The notes under the pieces are model-generated. The model was not told the DNA's origin and ran no database searches. It saw only the letters and a list, made by a program, of their open reading frames with translations. Both the position numbers and the translations under genes were made by a program. A stretch of 64,000 bases of DNA. Source: Hamadaea flava. GTDB lineage: Bacteria > Actinomycetota > Actinomycetes > Mycobacteriales > Micromonosporaceae. Below, one piece after another: positions 24,012 through 34,700 of the stretch (within the stretch, counting starts at the first letter, position 1; each line of letters opens with the position of its first letter). Location: contig NZ_JAMZDZ010000001.1 of NCBI RefSeq assembly GCF_024172085.1, positions 5,456,001 through 5,520,000 on the forward strand, in the 5' to 3' direction.

Positions 24012-25910
24012 ATGGCCGGCCTAGGCGCACTGATCTCCTGTCCTCCGAGCGCGGCCGACGCGCTCGCCGACGCGCTCGCCGCCCGTGGCTCCGACGTCGC
24101 GCGCCACCGCGCCGGCTCGGCGACCCTGATCGTCCGGGCCGCCCTGCCCATCGTCCATGAACTGGACGGATGTGTCGCGGTCGTCGACGGCGTCGCCGAA
24201 CTCAGCGCGCTGCTTTCGGCGTATCGCCAGAAAGGCCCGAGCGGGCTGCTCGGCGGTCCGGACCCCTACGCGTTGATCTTGCGTGATCCGAAGCGCCATG
24301 GCCTCATGCTGGCTCGCAACGGTGACGGGCCGCCGCTCTACTACGCACAGACCGTGACCGGCATTCTGGTGGCCTCGGAGCCCGAGGCCCTGCTCGCGGC
24401 CGGCGTGCCCGCGGTCCCGGACCAGCAGGTGGTGGCCGATTTCCTCGACACCGGCGCGTGCGACGCGAGCGACCGGACCTTCTACACCGCCCTGCGTCGC
24501 GTGCTTCCCGGCCAGGTCCTCGCGTTGGACATCGAGGTCACCGACCACACGCCCGCGGTCTCGCGCAGACCGCGGGCGATGTCCGCGCGCATGGCGCTGC
24601 GGTGGGCGATCACTCCAGGACGCCTAGGGGTACGCCTGACGCAGGGCCCGGTTTCGGCGGCCGTCTATGGCGCGACCGAGGCCGCGGAGATCCCCGTGAA
24701 GGTGATCGCCGAGTCGGCGCAGGCGCCGCTGGCCGGCAAGCTCGATCTCGCCGAATATGTCGCCGACGTCGGTGAACCGCTGCCCGACCTGGAGAGCTAC
24801 CTGATCTGGGACACGGCGCGGCGCGTCGCGGGGGAGATCGACGCGTTGCTGGACGCCGCCCCGCCCGGTACGCACCTGGCCCGGCTCGCCGACCGGGTGG
24901 GCAGCCGATACGGCGTCGAGCTGCGGTTTCCCCGATGCGACGCGGCCGCCGACGCCGACTGGTCCGAGCTGGCCGTGTCCATGCCGCCGGTCGCGCCGCC
25001 TCCGTCCACTGCGGACGTGCTGCGGCGGATCGGCCCGGATCTCGCGGCCTCCGTGCTGCACGGCGCGCCCTCGGTCGCGGCGGTCGGCCAGCTCGGGGCC
25101 CTGCTCGACGGTGACCCGTCGGCGGCCGAAGCGCTGTTCCGGCGGCATGTCCTGGCGTACTGGCTGGCGCGGCACGCTCCGGCGACGCCGGCCGAGCCGC
25201 CGCCCGACGACGTCGTGGCGGGCGGGCGGACCTGGCGGCGTACGCCCGTCGAGACGGACATCCTGCAACCCGGCGATCCGCTGCCGGAGAAGCTCGCCTG
25301 GTACGTCGCCGAGACCGCGTCGGGTGCGACCGAACCCTGGTACGTCCTCGTCTCGGCGAAGGCGGTCGCCGTCACGCAGGGCCGGGTGCGCCCGGTCTGG
25401 GAGATCACCCCGGGCATCGCCGCCCGCTGCGTCTCAGCGCTGACCGGCGAGCCGCCCTGGCTGGCGCAGTCGGCGATCGCGTACGGCTCCGGGAGTCGGG
25501 CGATCATGGCCGCGTTCTGCGGACGACTCCGCCTGGCCCGGTTGGCCGACCGGTTCGTCACCGCTCCGATGCGGGCCGTACGCCCACCTCGGGACGCGGC
25601 GGCCGGAGCGGGCCGGATCGGCGTCACCGGGCCGCCCCGATACGGCGACGACGTCGCCCAAGAAGTGCTCGACACCCTCGCCAAAGTCCTCACCGAAGCC
25701 GAGTACGCCCAGCTCGCGGGCTGCGCCGTCGTCGGACCCACCGGACTGTGGGGCTGGGCCGGACCGGGTACACCCGACCTCGTGAGCGCCCTCGGGACAG
25801 GTGACCCCTTCGGGGATCGGCGTACGCCGGTCGTGCTCGCCTTCGCTCAGCCCTTGCGGGCTGCGCGTACGCCCGCCGGGCGCAAGCCCTCGCGCCGCCC
25901 GCGCCGCTGA
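24012..25910 (+). CDS. Pseudo-asparagine-synthetase fused to F420 gamma-glutamyl-ligase-like domain
   Basis: 632 residues in three parts. Residues 1-200 align by pattern with the class II glutamine amidotransferase half of AsnB (GPDPYALILRDPKRHGLMLARN and a proper LPG motif), but the catalytic Cys2 is replaced by Ala. Residues about 200-330 resemble the AsnB synthetase half, but the SGGLDSS ATP loop reads TQGPVSA. Residues about 413-615 (TDILQPGDPLPEKL, YVLVSAKAVAVTQGR, and the C-terminal DPFGDRRTPVVLAF) resemble the F420-0:gamma-glutamyl ligase-like family (PF01996). So two degraded catalytic halves are joined to a possible ligase domain. It sits just upstream of purK. Function unknown; the third-domain call is from pattern memory. 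Confidence 0.6.
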   Translation: MAGLGALISCPPSAADALADALAARGSDVARHRAGSATLIVRAALPIVHELDGCVAVVDGVAELSALLSAYRQKGPSGLLGGPDPYALILRDPKRHGLMLARNGDGPPLYYAQTVTGILVASEPEALLAAGVPAVPDQQVVADFLDTGACDASDRTFYTALRRVLPGQVLALDIEVTDHTPAVSRRPRAMSARMALRWAITPGRLGVRLTQGPVSAAVYGATEAAEIPVKVIAESAQAPLAGKLDLAEYVADVGEPLPDLESYLIWDTARRVAGEIDALLDAAPPGTHLARLADRVGSRYGVELRFPRCDAAADADWSELAVSMPPVAPPPSTADVLRRIGPDLAASVLHGAPSVAAVGQLGALLDGDPSAAEALFRRHVLAYWLARHAPATPAEPPPDDVVAGGRTWRRTPVETDILQPGDPLPEKLAWYVAETASGATEPWYVLVSAKAVAVTQGRVRPVWEITPGIAARCVSALTGEPPWLAQSAIAYGSGSRAIMAAFCGRLRLARLADRFVTAPMRAVRPPRDAAAGAGRIGVTGPPRYGDDVAQEVLDTLAKVLTEAEYAQLAGCAVVGPTGLWGWAGPGTPDLVSALGTGDPFGDRRTPVVLAFAQPLRAARTPAGRKPSRRPRR

Positions 25911-25914
25911 CCGC

Positions 25915-25956
25915 TTCGAGCTGACGCCCGCCCCCTTCGAGCTGACGCCCGCCCCC
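25915..25956. repeat. Exact 21-bp tandem duplication
   Basis: 25915-25935 and 25936-25956 are identical (TTCGAGCTGACGCCCGCCCC plus C). It lies right behind the stop of the fusion gene and before the hairpin at 25964. No open frame uses it. Confidence 0.85.
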
Positions 25957-25963
25957 TTTGGGC

Positions 25964-26024
25964 TGCAGATCACGGTTACGCATGCCAAATCCGGCACGGG
26001 AAGCATGCATAACCGTGCTCTGCA
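25964..26024. terminator. Hairpin repeat, copy B of a dispersed family
   Basis: Arms 25964-25985 and 26003-26024 pair over 20 of 22 bp. The left arm (TGCAGATCACGG then TTACGCATGCCAAA) shares 24 of 26 bases with the left arm at 41354. It lies 53 bp past the fusion gene's stop and 69 bp before purK, so it may end the upstream transcript. Confidence 0.6.
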
Positions 26025-26093
26025 CCTATCGGGGGTGGGCGGGGCGGAGCCCAGGCGGAGGGGTGAAGGGGCAGGTCGGTAGGCTTGCGCGCG

Positions 26094-27251
26094 ATGGACA
26101 CCCGGACTGGACTGCCGGTGGTCGGCATGATCGGCGGCGGACAGCTCGCCCGCATGACCCACCAGTCGGCGATCGCCCTCGGCCAGTCGTTGCGCGTACT
26201 GGCCACCTCACCCGACGACGGCGCCGCCCTGGTCGCGGCGGACGTGCACGTCGGCTCACACCTCGACCTGGCCGCGTTGCGCGACTTCGCCAAGGGCTGC
26301 GACGTGGTCACCTTCGATCACGAGCACGTCCCGGGGGAGCACATCCGGGCGCTGGCCGCCGACGGGGTGGCCGTCTACCCCTCCGCCGACGCGCTTCAGT
26401 ACGCCCAGAACAAGCGCCTGATGCGGGAACGCCTGACCGCGATGGGCGCACCGATGCCGCGCTGGCGGCCGGTGAACCGGATCGAGGACGTGCGCGACTT
26501 CGGCGACGAGGTCGGCTGGCCGATCATCGGCAAGGCCGCGACCGGCGGTTACGACGGCAAGGGCGTCTGGGTGCTGACCGGCCCGGAGCCGGCGGCCGAG
26601 CTGCTCGCCCAAGGCGTCGAGCTGATCGTCGAGGAGAAGGTGACCCTCGATCGGGAACTCGCCGTCCAGGTCGCCCGATCGCCGTTCGGGCAGGTCGCGG
26701 CGTACCCGGTGGTCGAGACGGTGCAGGAGGACGGGATCTGCGTCGAGGTCCTCGCGCCCGCCCCCGGGCTGGGTGAGGAGCAGGCCGCCGAGATCCAGCA
26801 GCTGGGCATCCGGATCGCGACCGAGCTGGGTGTCGTCGGCATGCTCGCCGTCGAGCTGTTCGTCGACGCGGACGGCCGGTTCAGCGTCAACGAGCTGGCG
26901 ATGCGCCCGCACAACTCCGGGCACTGGACCATCGAGGGCGCCCGGACCAGCCAGTTCGAGCAGCATCTGCGGGCCGTCCTGGACTACCCGATGGGCGACA
27001 CCTCGGCCGCCGCGCCCGTGGTCGTGATGGCGAACGTGCTAGGCGGCCCCGACGGCGGGATGCCGATCGACGAGCGCCTGCACCACTTGTTCGCCGCCGA
27101 GCCCGGCGTCAAGGTGCACCTCTACGGCAAGCAGGTCCGGCCCGGCCGCAAGATCGGCCATGTGACCGCGCTCGGCCACGATCTCGCGCAGACTCGGGCT
27201 CGGGCCGCGCGCGCCGCCCATTGGCTGACCTACGGGGAGGAACCCAAGTGA
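26094..27251 (+). CDS. purK: N5-carboxyaminoimidazole ribonucleotide synthase
   Basis: ATP-grasp enzyme that converts AIR and bicarbonate to N5-CAIR with ATP hydrolysis, in purine synthesis. 385 residues from ATG 26094. [16 protein letters not shown] at the N-terminus, [33 protein letters not shown] for the ATP lid, and [20 protein letters not shown] are all typical. The GTGA overlap with purE shows translational coupling, so the two enzymes are made together. The start ATG is preferred to TTG at 26085. Confidence 0.96.
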   Translation: MDTRTGLPVVGMIGGGQLARMTHQSAIALGQSLRVLATSPDDGAALVAADVHVGSHLDLAALRDFAKGCDVVTFDHEHVPGEHIRALAADGVAVYPSADALQYAQNKRLMRERLTAMGAPMPRWRPVNRIEDVRDFGDEVGWPIIGKAATGGYDGKGVWVLTGPEPAAELLAQGVELIVEEKVTLDRELAVQVARSPFGQVAAYPVVETVQEDGICVEVLAPAPGLGEEQAAEIQQLGIRIATELGVVGMLAVELFVDADGRFSVNELAMRPHNSGHWTIEGARTSQFEQHLRAVLDYPMGDTSAAAPVVVMANVLGGPDGGMPIDERLHHLFAAEPGVKVHLYGKQVRPGRKIGHVTALGHDLAQTRARAARAAHWLTYGEEPK

Positions 27252-27745
27252 CGGTCCAGGTCGGGATCATCATGGGCAGCGACTCGGACTGGCCGACGAT
27301 GCAGCCGGCGGCCGAGGCGCTCGACGAGTTCGGCGTGACCTACGAGGCGCACGTCGTCTCGGCCCACCGCACCCCGGTCAAGATGATCGAGTACGGGCAG
27401 GCCGCGGCCGGCCGGGGCATCCAGGTCATCATCGCGGGCGCGGGCGGGGCCGCCGCGCTGCCGGGCATGGTCGCCTCGGTGACGCCGTTGCCGGTGATCG
27501 GCGTACCGGTGCCGTTGAAGCACTTGGACGGCATGGACTCGCTCATGTCCATCGTGCAGATGCCGGCCGGCATTCCGGTCGCCACGGTCTCCATCGGCGG
27601 CGGCCGCAACGCCGGCCTGCTCGCCGTACGCGTGCTGGCCGCGAGCGATCCGGCCTTGCAGCGCCGCATCGAGGCGTACCAGCGGGATTTGATCGAGCTG
27701 GTGGAGCAGAAGGACGCGACGCTGCAGGACCGCCTGCGGAGCTAG
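27248..27745 (+). CDS. purE: N5-carboxyaminoimidazole ribonucleotide mutase
   Basis: Class I PurE, which moves the carboxyl group of N5-CAIR to give CAIR. 165 residues from GTG 27248, behind GGGGAGGA and overlapping the purK stop by 4 bp. [12 protein letters not shown] opens the protein, and [27 protein letters not shown] and the catalytic His in SAHRTP are present. The stop shares its CTAG with the stop of the convergent thioesterase gene. Confidence 0.96.
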   Translation: MTVQVGIIMGSDSDWPTMQPAAEALDEFGVTYEAHVVSAHRTPVKMIEYGQAAAGRGIQVIIAGAGGAAALPGMVASVTPLPVIGVPVPLKHLDGMDSLMSIVQMPAGIPVATVSIGGGRNAGLLAVRVLAASDPALQRRIEAYQRDLIELVEQKDATLQDRLRS

Positions 27746-28257
27746 TCGAGGTGGGGGGCGCGGTGCTGAGCGATCGCGCGGCGCCGGGCGAGGCGGTGTT
27801 CCCGCCGGATGATCGCCTCCTGGAAGCGCCGCTGGTCGGTGTCGCTCTCGGGCTGCACCGGCGGCACCACGCGGGGCTTGCCCTCGGCGTCGACGCCCAC
27901 GAAGACCAGGTACGCCGTCGCGACCCGTTCCGGCGTGCGACCGGCTTCGTTCCAGCGCTCGGCGAGCACCGTGACGCCGATCTCCATCGACGTGACGCCG
28001 GTCCAGTTGACCTGGGCCTTGGCGTGGACGAGGTCGCCGACCCGCACAGGGACCAGGAGTTCGATCTCGTCGATCGCGACGGTGACCGCGTTGAACCCGC
28101 AGTGGCGGGCGGCGGCCGCGCCGGCCGCGTCGTCGACGAACTTCATGATGACGCCGCCGTGGACGGTGCCGTAGAGGTTGACGTCCAGGGCGGTCATGAT
28201 GCGGCTCAGCGTTATCTGGGAGTACGCCGTCGGCCGGCCGGGGGCGGTGTCGTTCAC
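27742..28257 (-). CDS. Acyl-CoA thioesterase, YciA/BACH hotdog type
   Basis: 171 residues with one hotdog domain: [34 protein letters not shown] carries the HGG turn and catalytic Asp typical of the cytosolic acyl-CoA thioesterase group, followed by [19 protein letters not shown]. It hydrolyses fatty acyl-CoA. It converges on purE with a shared 4-bp CTAG (both stops are TAG). Chain-length preference cannot be read. Confidence 0.88.
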   Translation of the reverse strand: MNDTAPGRPTAYSQITLSRIMTALDVNLYGTVHGGVIMKFVDDAAGAAAARHCGFNAVTVAIDEIELLVPVRVGDLVHAKAQVNWTGVTSMEIGVTVLAERWNEAGRTPERVATAYLVFVGVDAEGKPRVVPPVQPESDTDQRRFQEAIIRREHRLARRRAIAQHRAPHLD

Positions 28258-28325
28258 GCTGCTCAGGCTAGAGCCTGAGGATTCGCTGGGTTGCGGGGCG
28301 GCCGGAAATCTATAGGGTGCCTCAC

Positions 28326-28940
28326 ATGCGTCATTTATGGAGTCTGATCGCCGGAGTAGTCATCGCTCCGCTCGCGTGGGCGGTCGTGGCCTTCGGCCAG
28401 ACTGTCATGGGCGAGGTGTACACGGCGGGCGCGCCGACGGGATATTCCTCGAAGGTGCTGCTCGGTGCGGGCGTTCTGGTCGGTGCGGGCCTCATCGTGG
28501 GCCTGATCGCCTCCCTCCGGGTCTCCCCGGTGGGTCCCCTGCTTGTCGCCCTGCTGTACCTCGGCAGCTCCGCGCTGCTGATCTTTGCGCCGAAGACCGG
28601 CGTGGACGTGTTCGACCGGGTCCAGAAGGACGTCCTCGGTCATGACGTCATGACGATCACGCCGTTGAAGTCGGGAATCATCCCGGTGCTCGGCGGTGTG
28701 CTGTTGATAGCGGTGTTCAGCGGTGGGCGCTGGCGGGTCTGGCCGGGCACCGAGACGGTCGACGCGACGGCGACCACGACCACGACGACCGACTGGACGG
28801 CGACTCCGGTCCCGGCGGTCATGACCGCCGACGCCAGCGCCACCACGACGGAGTCCACCAGCTCGTTCACTCCGGTGAGCCCGGCCGGCACCACGACGGA
28901 GACGCCTGCCTCGCCGTGGGGACCGCCGCCGAGCCGCTGA
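28326..28940 (+). CDS. MRH-type membrane protein, paralogue 1
   Basis: 204 residues starting MRHLWSLIAGVVIAPLAW, with about four hydrophobic segments (residues 6-27, 44-63, 70-88, 118-135) and a Thr/Pro/Ala-rich C-terminal tail (about 150-204, many TTTT and TESTS runs). Two further genes at 43580 and 44181 start the same way and share SLL/ALLxxPxxP and S-P-V-G-P elements. So this is a paralogous family in the window. No domain is recognised. The tail may be cytoplasmic or extracellular. Function unknown. A hairpin ends the gene. Confidence 0.7.
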   Translation: MRHLWSLIAGVVIAPLAWAVVAFGQTVMGEVYTAGAPTGYSSKVLLGAGVLVGAGLIVGLIASLRVSPVGPLLVALLYLGSSALLIFAPKTGVDVFDRVQKDVLGHDVMTITPLKSGIIPVLGGVLLIAVFSGGRWRVWPGTETVDATATTTTTTDWTATPVPAVMTADASATTTESTSSFTPVSPAGTTTETPASPWGPPPSR

Positions 28941-28952
28941 GCCCCGACGCCT

Positions 28953-28988
28953 GAAATACCCGGGACGACCGATCGTTCCGGGTATTTC
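28953..28988. terminator. Bidirectional hairpin terminator
   Basis: An 11-bp stem (GAAATACCCGG with CCGGGTATTTC) lies between two converging stops (28940 on plus, 28988 on minus). The right arm ends at the stop codon of the minus-strand gene. Confidence 0.7.
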
Positions 28989-30031
28989 TAGGTAGTGCCG
29001 AACCCGTCGATCTCGGCCGCGAGGTGCGGTCGCCGTCCGGCGAGCAGCATCGTGGCGACGATCCCGACGACGGCGTACGCCGCGAGCACGAGCAACGGCA
29101 TCAGCAGCTTCGAGTTTCCGAAGTAGACGATGGAGCGGAACGCCGACAGCCCCGCCCCGGGGGGCAGCCAGGGGCCGATGGCCCGCCAGAAGCCGGGCAG
29201 CAGCGGCCAGGCGTACGCGCCGCCGGCGCTGGGGTTGCCGAGGATGACGAACAGCAGCACGGCCAGCCCGATGCCGACGATGCTGGAGACCACCTGCAAA
29301 GCCATGGTGGCCGCACCTACCCCGAAGACGAGCAGCGCGCCCAGCGCGGCCAGCCCGACGTAGTGGTGCGGCATCCCGCCGACGATCGCGTAGCTGATCC
29401 AGGCGCCCACGATGCCCGAGACGACGGCATACGCCGCCAGTGCGCCGAGGCGGACGACCGCCCGTTGCCGGGTCGAGGGACGCGCGCCGAGGCTGACGCT
29501 CAGTGCCGACGCGACCAGGTACCCGCCGACGGTCCAGCCGACGACGAGGTAGAACCCGGACAGGCCGCGGGGATCGCCGCTGGGCAGCGGTTTGACGTCG
29601 GTGACCGTGAACTTCCGGCCGGTCTGCGCGGAGATCTGCTGGAAGATCTGCTCCAGCGTGGTCACCACGGCGACGCCGGCCGCCGAGGCGACGATCAGCT
29701 CGTCGCTCTGCTGGCCGACCACATACGCCCCGTACGCGTCCTGGTCGTCGATCCGCTGGACGGCCGCCGCCCGGTCGGCGACGACGGTTGCCTTGAGCGG
29801 GTCGCCGGACAACCCGTCGAGCTGCTGGGCGACCTGGTCGTTGGTGGTCGCCACGGCGATCTCATGCGGCTTGGGCTCGTGGAACGCGGCGAGGTAGCTC
29901 GCGATGAAGCCGGCCTGTAGCAGCAGGACGCCGATGACCAGGGCGACCGACCGGGTCGACACGCCCCGGTCGGCCAGCCACCGCACCCAGCGCCACTGGG
30001 GCCACGAATCGCGTTGGTGCCGTCCCGCCAC
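28988..30031 (-). CDS. ABC-2/DUF3533-like membrane protein
   Basis: 347 residues. An N-terminal transmembrane segment (about 29-50) is followed by a 120-residue extracytoplasmic domain and then about five more hydrophobic segments (residues 160-330). This matches the SNG1/YhgE/ABC-2-type permease architecture, in which the large loop faces outward. No ATPase gene is adjacent, and no substrate can be inferred. The start is GTG at 30031. Confidence 0.6.
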   Translation of the reverse strand: MAGRHQRDSWPQWRWVRWLADRGVSTRSVALVIGVLLLQAGFIASYLAAFHEPKPHEIAVATTNDQVAQQLDGLSGDPLKATVVADRAAAVQRIDDQDAYGAYVVGQQSDELIVASAAGVAVVTTLEQIFQQISAQTGRKFTVTDVKPLPSGDPRGLSGFYLVVGWTVGGYLVASALSVSLGARPSTRQRAVVRLGALAAYAVVSGIVGAWISYAIVGGMPHHYVGLAALGALLVFGVGAATMALQVVSSIVGIGLAVLLFVILGNPSAGGAYAWPLLPGFWRAIGPWLPPGAGLSAFRSIVYFGNSKLLMPLLVLAAYAVVGIVATMLLAGRRPHLAAEIDGFGTT

Positions 30032-30065
30032 GGCTCTGAGCGTACTGTCCTAAATGCCGGAATGA

Positions 30066-30725
30066 TTACGAACGGCGGAGGACGACGCCGAACTCGTTCC
30101 CCTCGGGATCGGCATAGACGCCCGGCCCGACCGGACGCGCGCCGGCCGCCTCCAGCTCGTCGTACGCCGGCACGGAGATCTCCCAGCGCACCCGGTTGGG
30201 GACGGTCTTCGGCTCGGGCACCGGGTTGACGGAGATGCTTCGCATCGGCAGGTCCGGCACCTCCTCCACCGCCGACCAACCCTCGTCGCTGTGCTTGACG
30301 GGCACGCCGAACAGGTCGCCCCACCACTGGGCGGCCGTCCGGGGATCGGCGGCGTCGACCACCAGCCCGGCCACCCGGTCCTCAGGCAGCTCGTCCCGGA
30401 CGAAGGCGCAGAACTCGTTGCCCTCCGGGTCGGCCATCACCGTCCAGGTACGCCCATCGCCTTGCGGCAGCAGGATGGACGCGCCCAGCACCTCCAGCCC
30501 GGCCACGCTCAGGGCGTACACGTCGAGGTGGACGCGGTTCTTGACGGTCTTCGGCTCAGCGGTACGCGTGAGCCAGATCGTGTGCCGTGGAGTCGGGCCG
30601 AAGACACCACCGGAGTCGGCGTCGTACGCCTTCCAGGTGCGGCCGAGCACGTCAGCCCAGAACGCCCCGACCCGTTCGGGATCCCGGCATTCCATCGTGA
30701 CTTTCTTGAAGCGGGCGATCGCCAT
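30066..30725 (-). CDS. Tandem VOC (glyoxalase-like) protein
   Basis: 219 residues with two repeated vicinal-oxygen-chelate domains, each with the pattern ...DPERVGAFWADVLGR... and ...VMADPEGNEFCAF / VYADPEGNEFGVV. Proteins of this kind often confer resistance to or modify a small molecule. It lies 9 bp past the TetR gene on the same strand, so it is probably in its operon. ATG 30725 is preferred to GTG at 30731. Confidence 0.85.
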   Translation of the reverse strand: MAIARFKKVTMECRDPERVGAFWADVLGRTWKAYDADSGGVFGPTPRHTIWLTRTAEPKTVKNRVHLDVYALSVAGLEVLGASILLPQGDGRTWTVMADPEGNEFCAFVRDELPEDRVAGLVVDAADPRTAAQWWGDLFGVPVKHSDEGWSAVEEVPDLPMRSISVNPVPEPKTVPNRVRWEISVPAYDELEAAGARPVGPGVYADPEGNEFGVVLRRS

Positions 30726-30734
30726 GGGCACACC

Positions 30735-33255
<2,521 letters not shown>

Positions 33256-33263
33256 GTACGCGA

Positions 33264-33291
33264 CGGGCCGGGCGCTTCAGCGCCCGGCCCG
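33264..33291 (+). terminator. Hairpin terminator after the xylanase gene
   Basis: A perfect 13-bp stem (CGGGCCGGGCGCT with AGCGCCCGGCCCG) with a 2-nt gap in the loop, 9 bp past the stop; it also faces the convergent acyl-CoA dehydrogenase gene. Confidence 0.75.
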
Positions 33292-33313
33292 GTTCCGTCA
33301 CCAGACGTACGTT

Positions 33314-34471
33314 TTAGATGACGCCCTTGAGGAGTTGGCGGGCCATCACGATCCGCTGCACCTGGTTCGTGCCCTCGTAGATCTGGGTGATCTTGGCGTC
33401 CCGCATCATGCGCTCGACCGGGAAGTCCTTCGTGTAGCCGTATCCGCCGAGCAGTTGCACCGCGTTCGTCGTGATCTCCATGGCGGCGTCCGACGCGAAG
33501 CATTTCGCGGCCGCGCCGTAGTAGGTGAGGTCGGGCGCGTTCCGCTCGGAGCGTGCGGCGGCGGAGTAGGTCAGCTCCCGGGCGGCGGTGAGCTTCATGC
33601 CCATGTCGGCCAGCATGAACTGGAGTCCCTGGAACTCGGCGATCGGCTTGCCGAACTGCTTGCGCTCCTGCATGTATGCCAACGCGGCGTCGAGTGCGCC
33701 TTGGGCGATTCCCAGTGCCTGGGCGGCGATGGTGACCCGGGTGTGGTCGAGCGTACGCATCGCGGTGGCGAAGCCGGTGCCCTCTTCGCCGATGATGCGG
33801 CCGAGCGGGATGCGTACGTTGTCGAGGTAGACCTCGCGGGTCGGGGAGCCCTTGATGCCGAGTTTGCGTTCGGGTGCGCCGAAGCTGACTCCGGCGTCGG
33901 ACTTCTCCACGACGAACGCCGAGATGCCGCGGGTGCCGGCCGCGGCCGAGGTCTTGGCGAAGACGGTGTAGTACTCGGAGACGCCGGCGTTGGTGATCCA
34001 GCGCTTGACCCCGTTGAGCACCCAGTGGTCGCCGTCGCGTTCGGCGCGGGTCGTCATGCCGGCCGCGTCGCTGCCCGCCTCCGGTTCGGAGAGGCAGTAG
34101 GAGAACATCGCGTCGCCTCGGGCGACGGCGGGCAGGTACTGCTGCTTCAGCTCGGCCGAGCCGGCGAGCATCACCGGGAGGCTGCCCAGCTTGTTCACCG
34201 CCGGGATGAGGGAGCTGGACGCGCAGGCTCGCGCCACCTCTTCGATCACGATCGCGGTGGCGAGCGCGTCCGCGCCGGCGCCGCCGTATTCGGCCGGGAT
34301 GTGCGGGGCGTGGAAGTCGGCGGCTCGCAGCGCGTCATAGCTGGCCTGCGGGAACTCGCCGGTCTCGTCGGCGGCGGCCGCGTGCGGGGCGACCTTGTCC
34401 GCGCACAGGTCGCGCACGGCCTCGCGGATGGCGACGTGCTCCTCGGAGAGCTGGTAGAGATCGAACGACAC
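33314..34471 (-). CDS. Acyl-CoA dehydrogenase
   Basis: FAD enzyme of fatty acyl-CoA beta-oxidation. 385 residues with the FAD/acyl motifs MFSYCLSEPEAGSD and WITNAG in the middle, the DHTRVTIAAQALGIAQGAL region, and the catalytic base Glu366 in QIYEGTNQVQRIVMAR. The last segment (RMMRDAKITQIYEGTNQ) is the family signature. It is a short/branched-chain-type member; chain length cannot be told. GTG at 34471 behind GGAGG is preferred to the TTG at 34495. It starts about 230 bp from the divergent ugd gene. Confidence 0.93.
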   Translation of the reverse strand: MSFDLYQLSEEHVAIREAVRDLCADKVAPHAAAADETGEFPQASYDALRAADFHAPHIPAEYGGAGADALATAIVIEEVARACASSSLIPAVNKLGSLPVMLAGSAELKQQYLPAVARGDAMFSYCLSEPEAGSDAAGMTTRAERDGDHWVLNGVKRWITNAGVSEYYTVFAKTSAAAGTRGISAFVVEKSDAGVSFGAPERKLGIKGSPTREVYLDNVRIPLGRIIGEEGTGFATAMRTLDHTRVTIAAQALGIAQGALDAALAYMQERKQFGKPIAEFQGLQFMLADMGMKLTAARELTYSAAARSERNAPDLTYYGAAAKCFASDAAMEITTNAVQLLGGYGYTKDFPVERMMRDAKITQIYEGTNQVQRIVMARQLLKGVI

Positions 34472-34700
34472 GATGCCTCCGTGAGGTCTTCCCAAGGGGT
34501 TTGCTTCTGTTACTCGTGGGTAGCTTGGTCGCCACTAGCCTAAACGAGGACTCAGGTTTCCGGCGAACCCACCCGTCCCGTAGGCTTCCTCGGGCGTCGG
34601 GGCGGGCGTACGCTCGCAACGGCCTGGAAAACGGCAACTTTCGGCGTTCCTCGCGACGTCTAGCGATGCAGTGTGATGTTGGAGACGGGAGAATGAAGGC

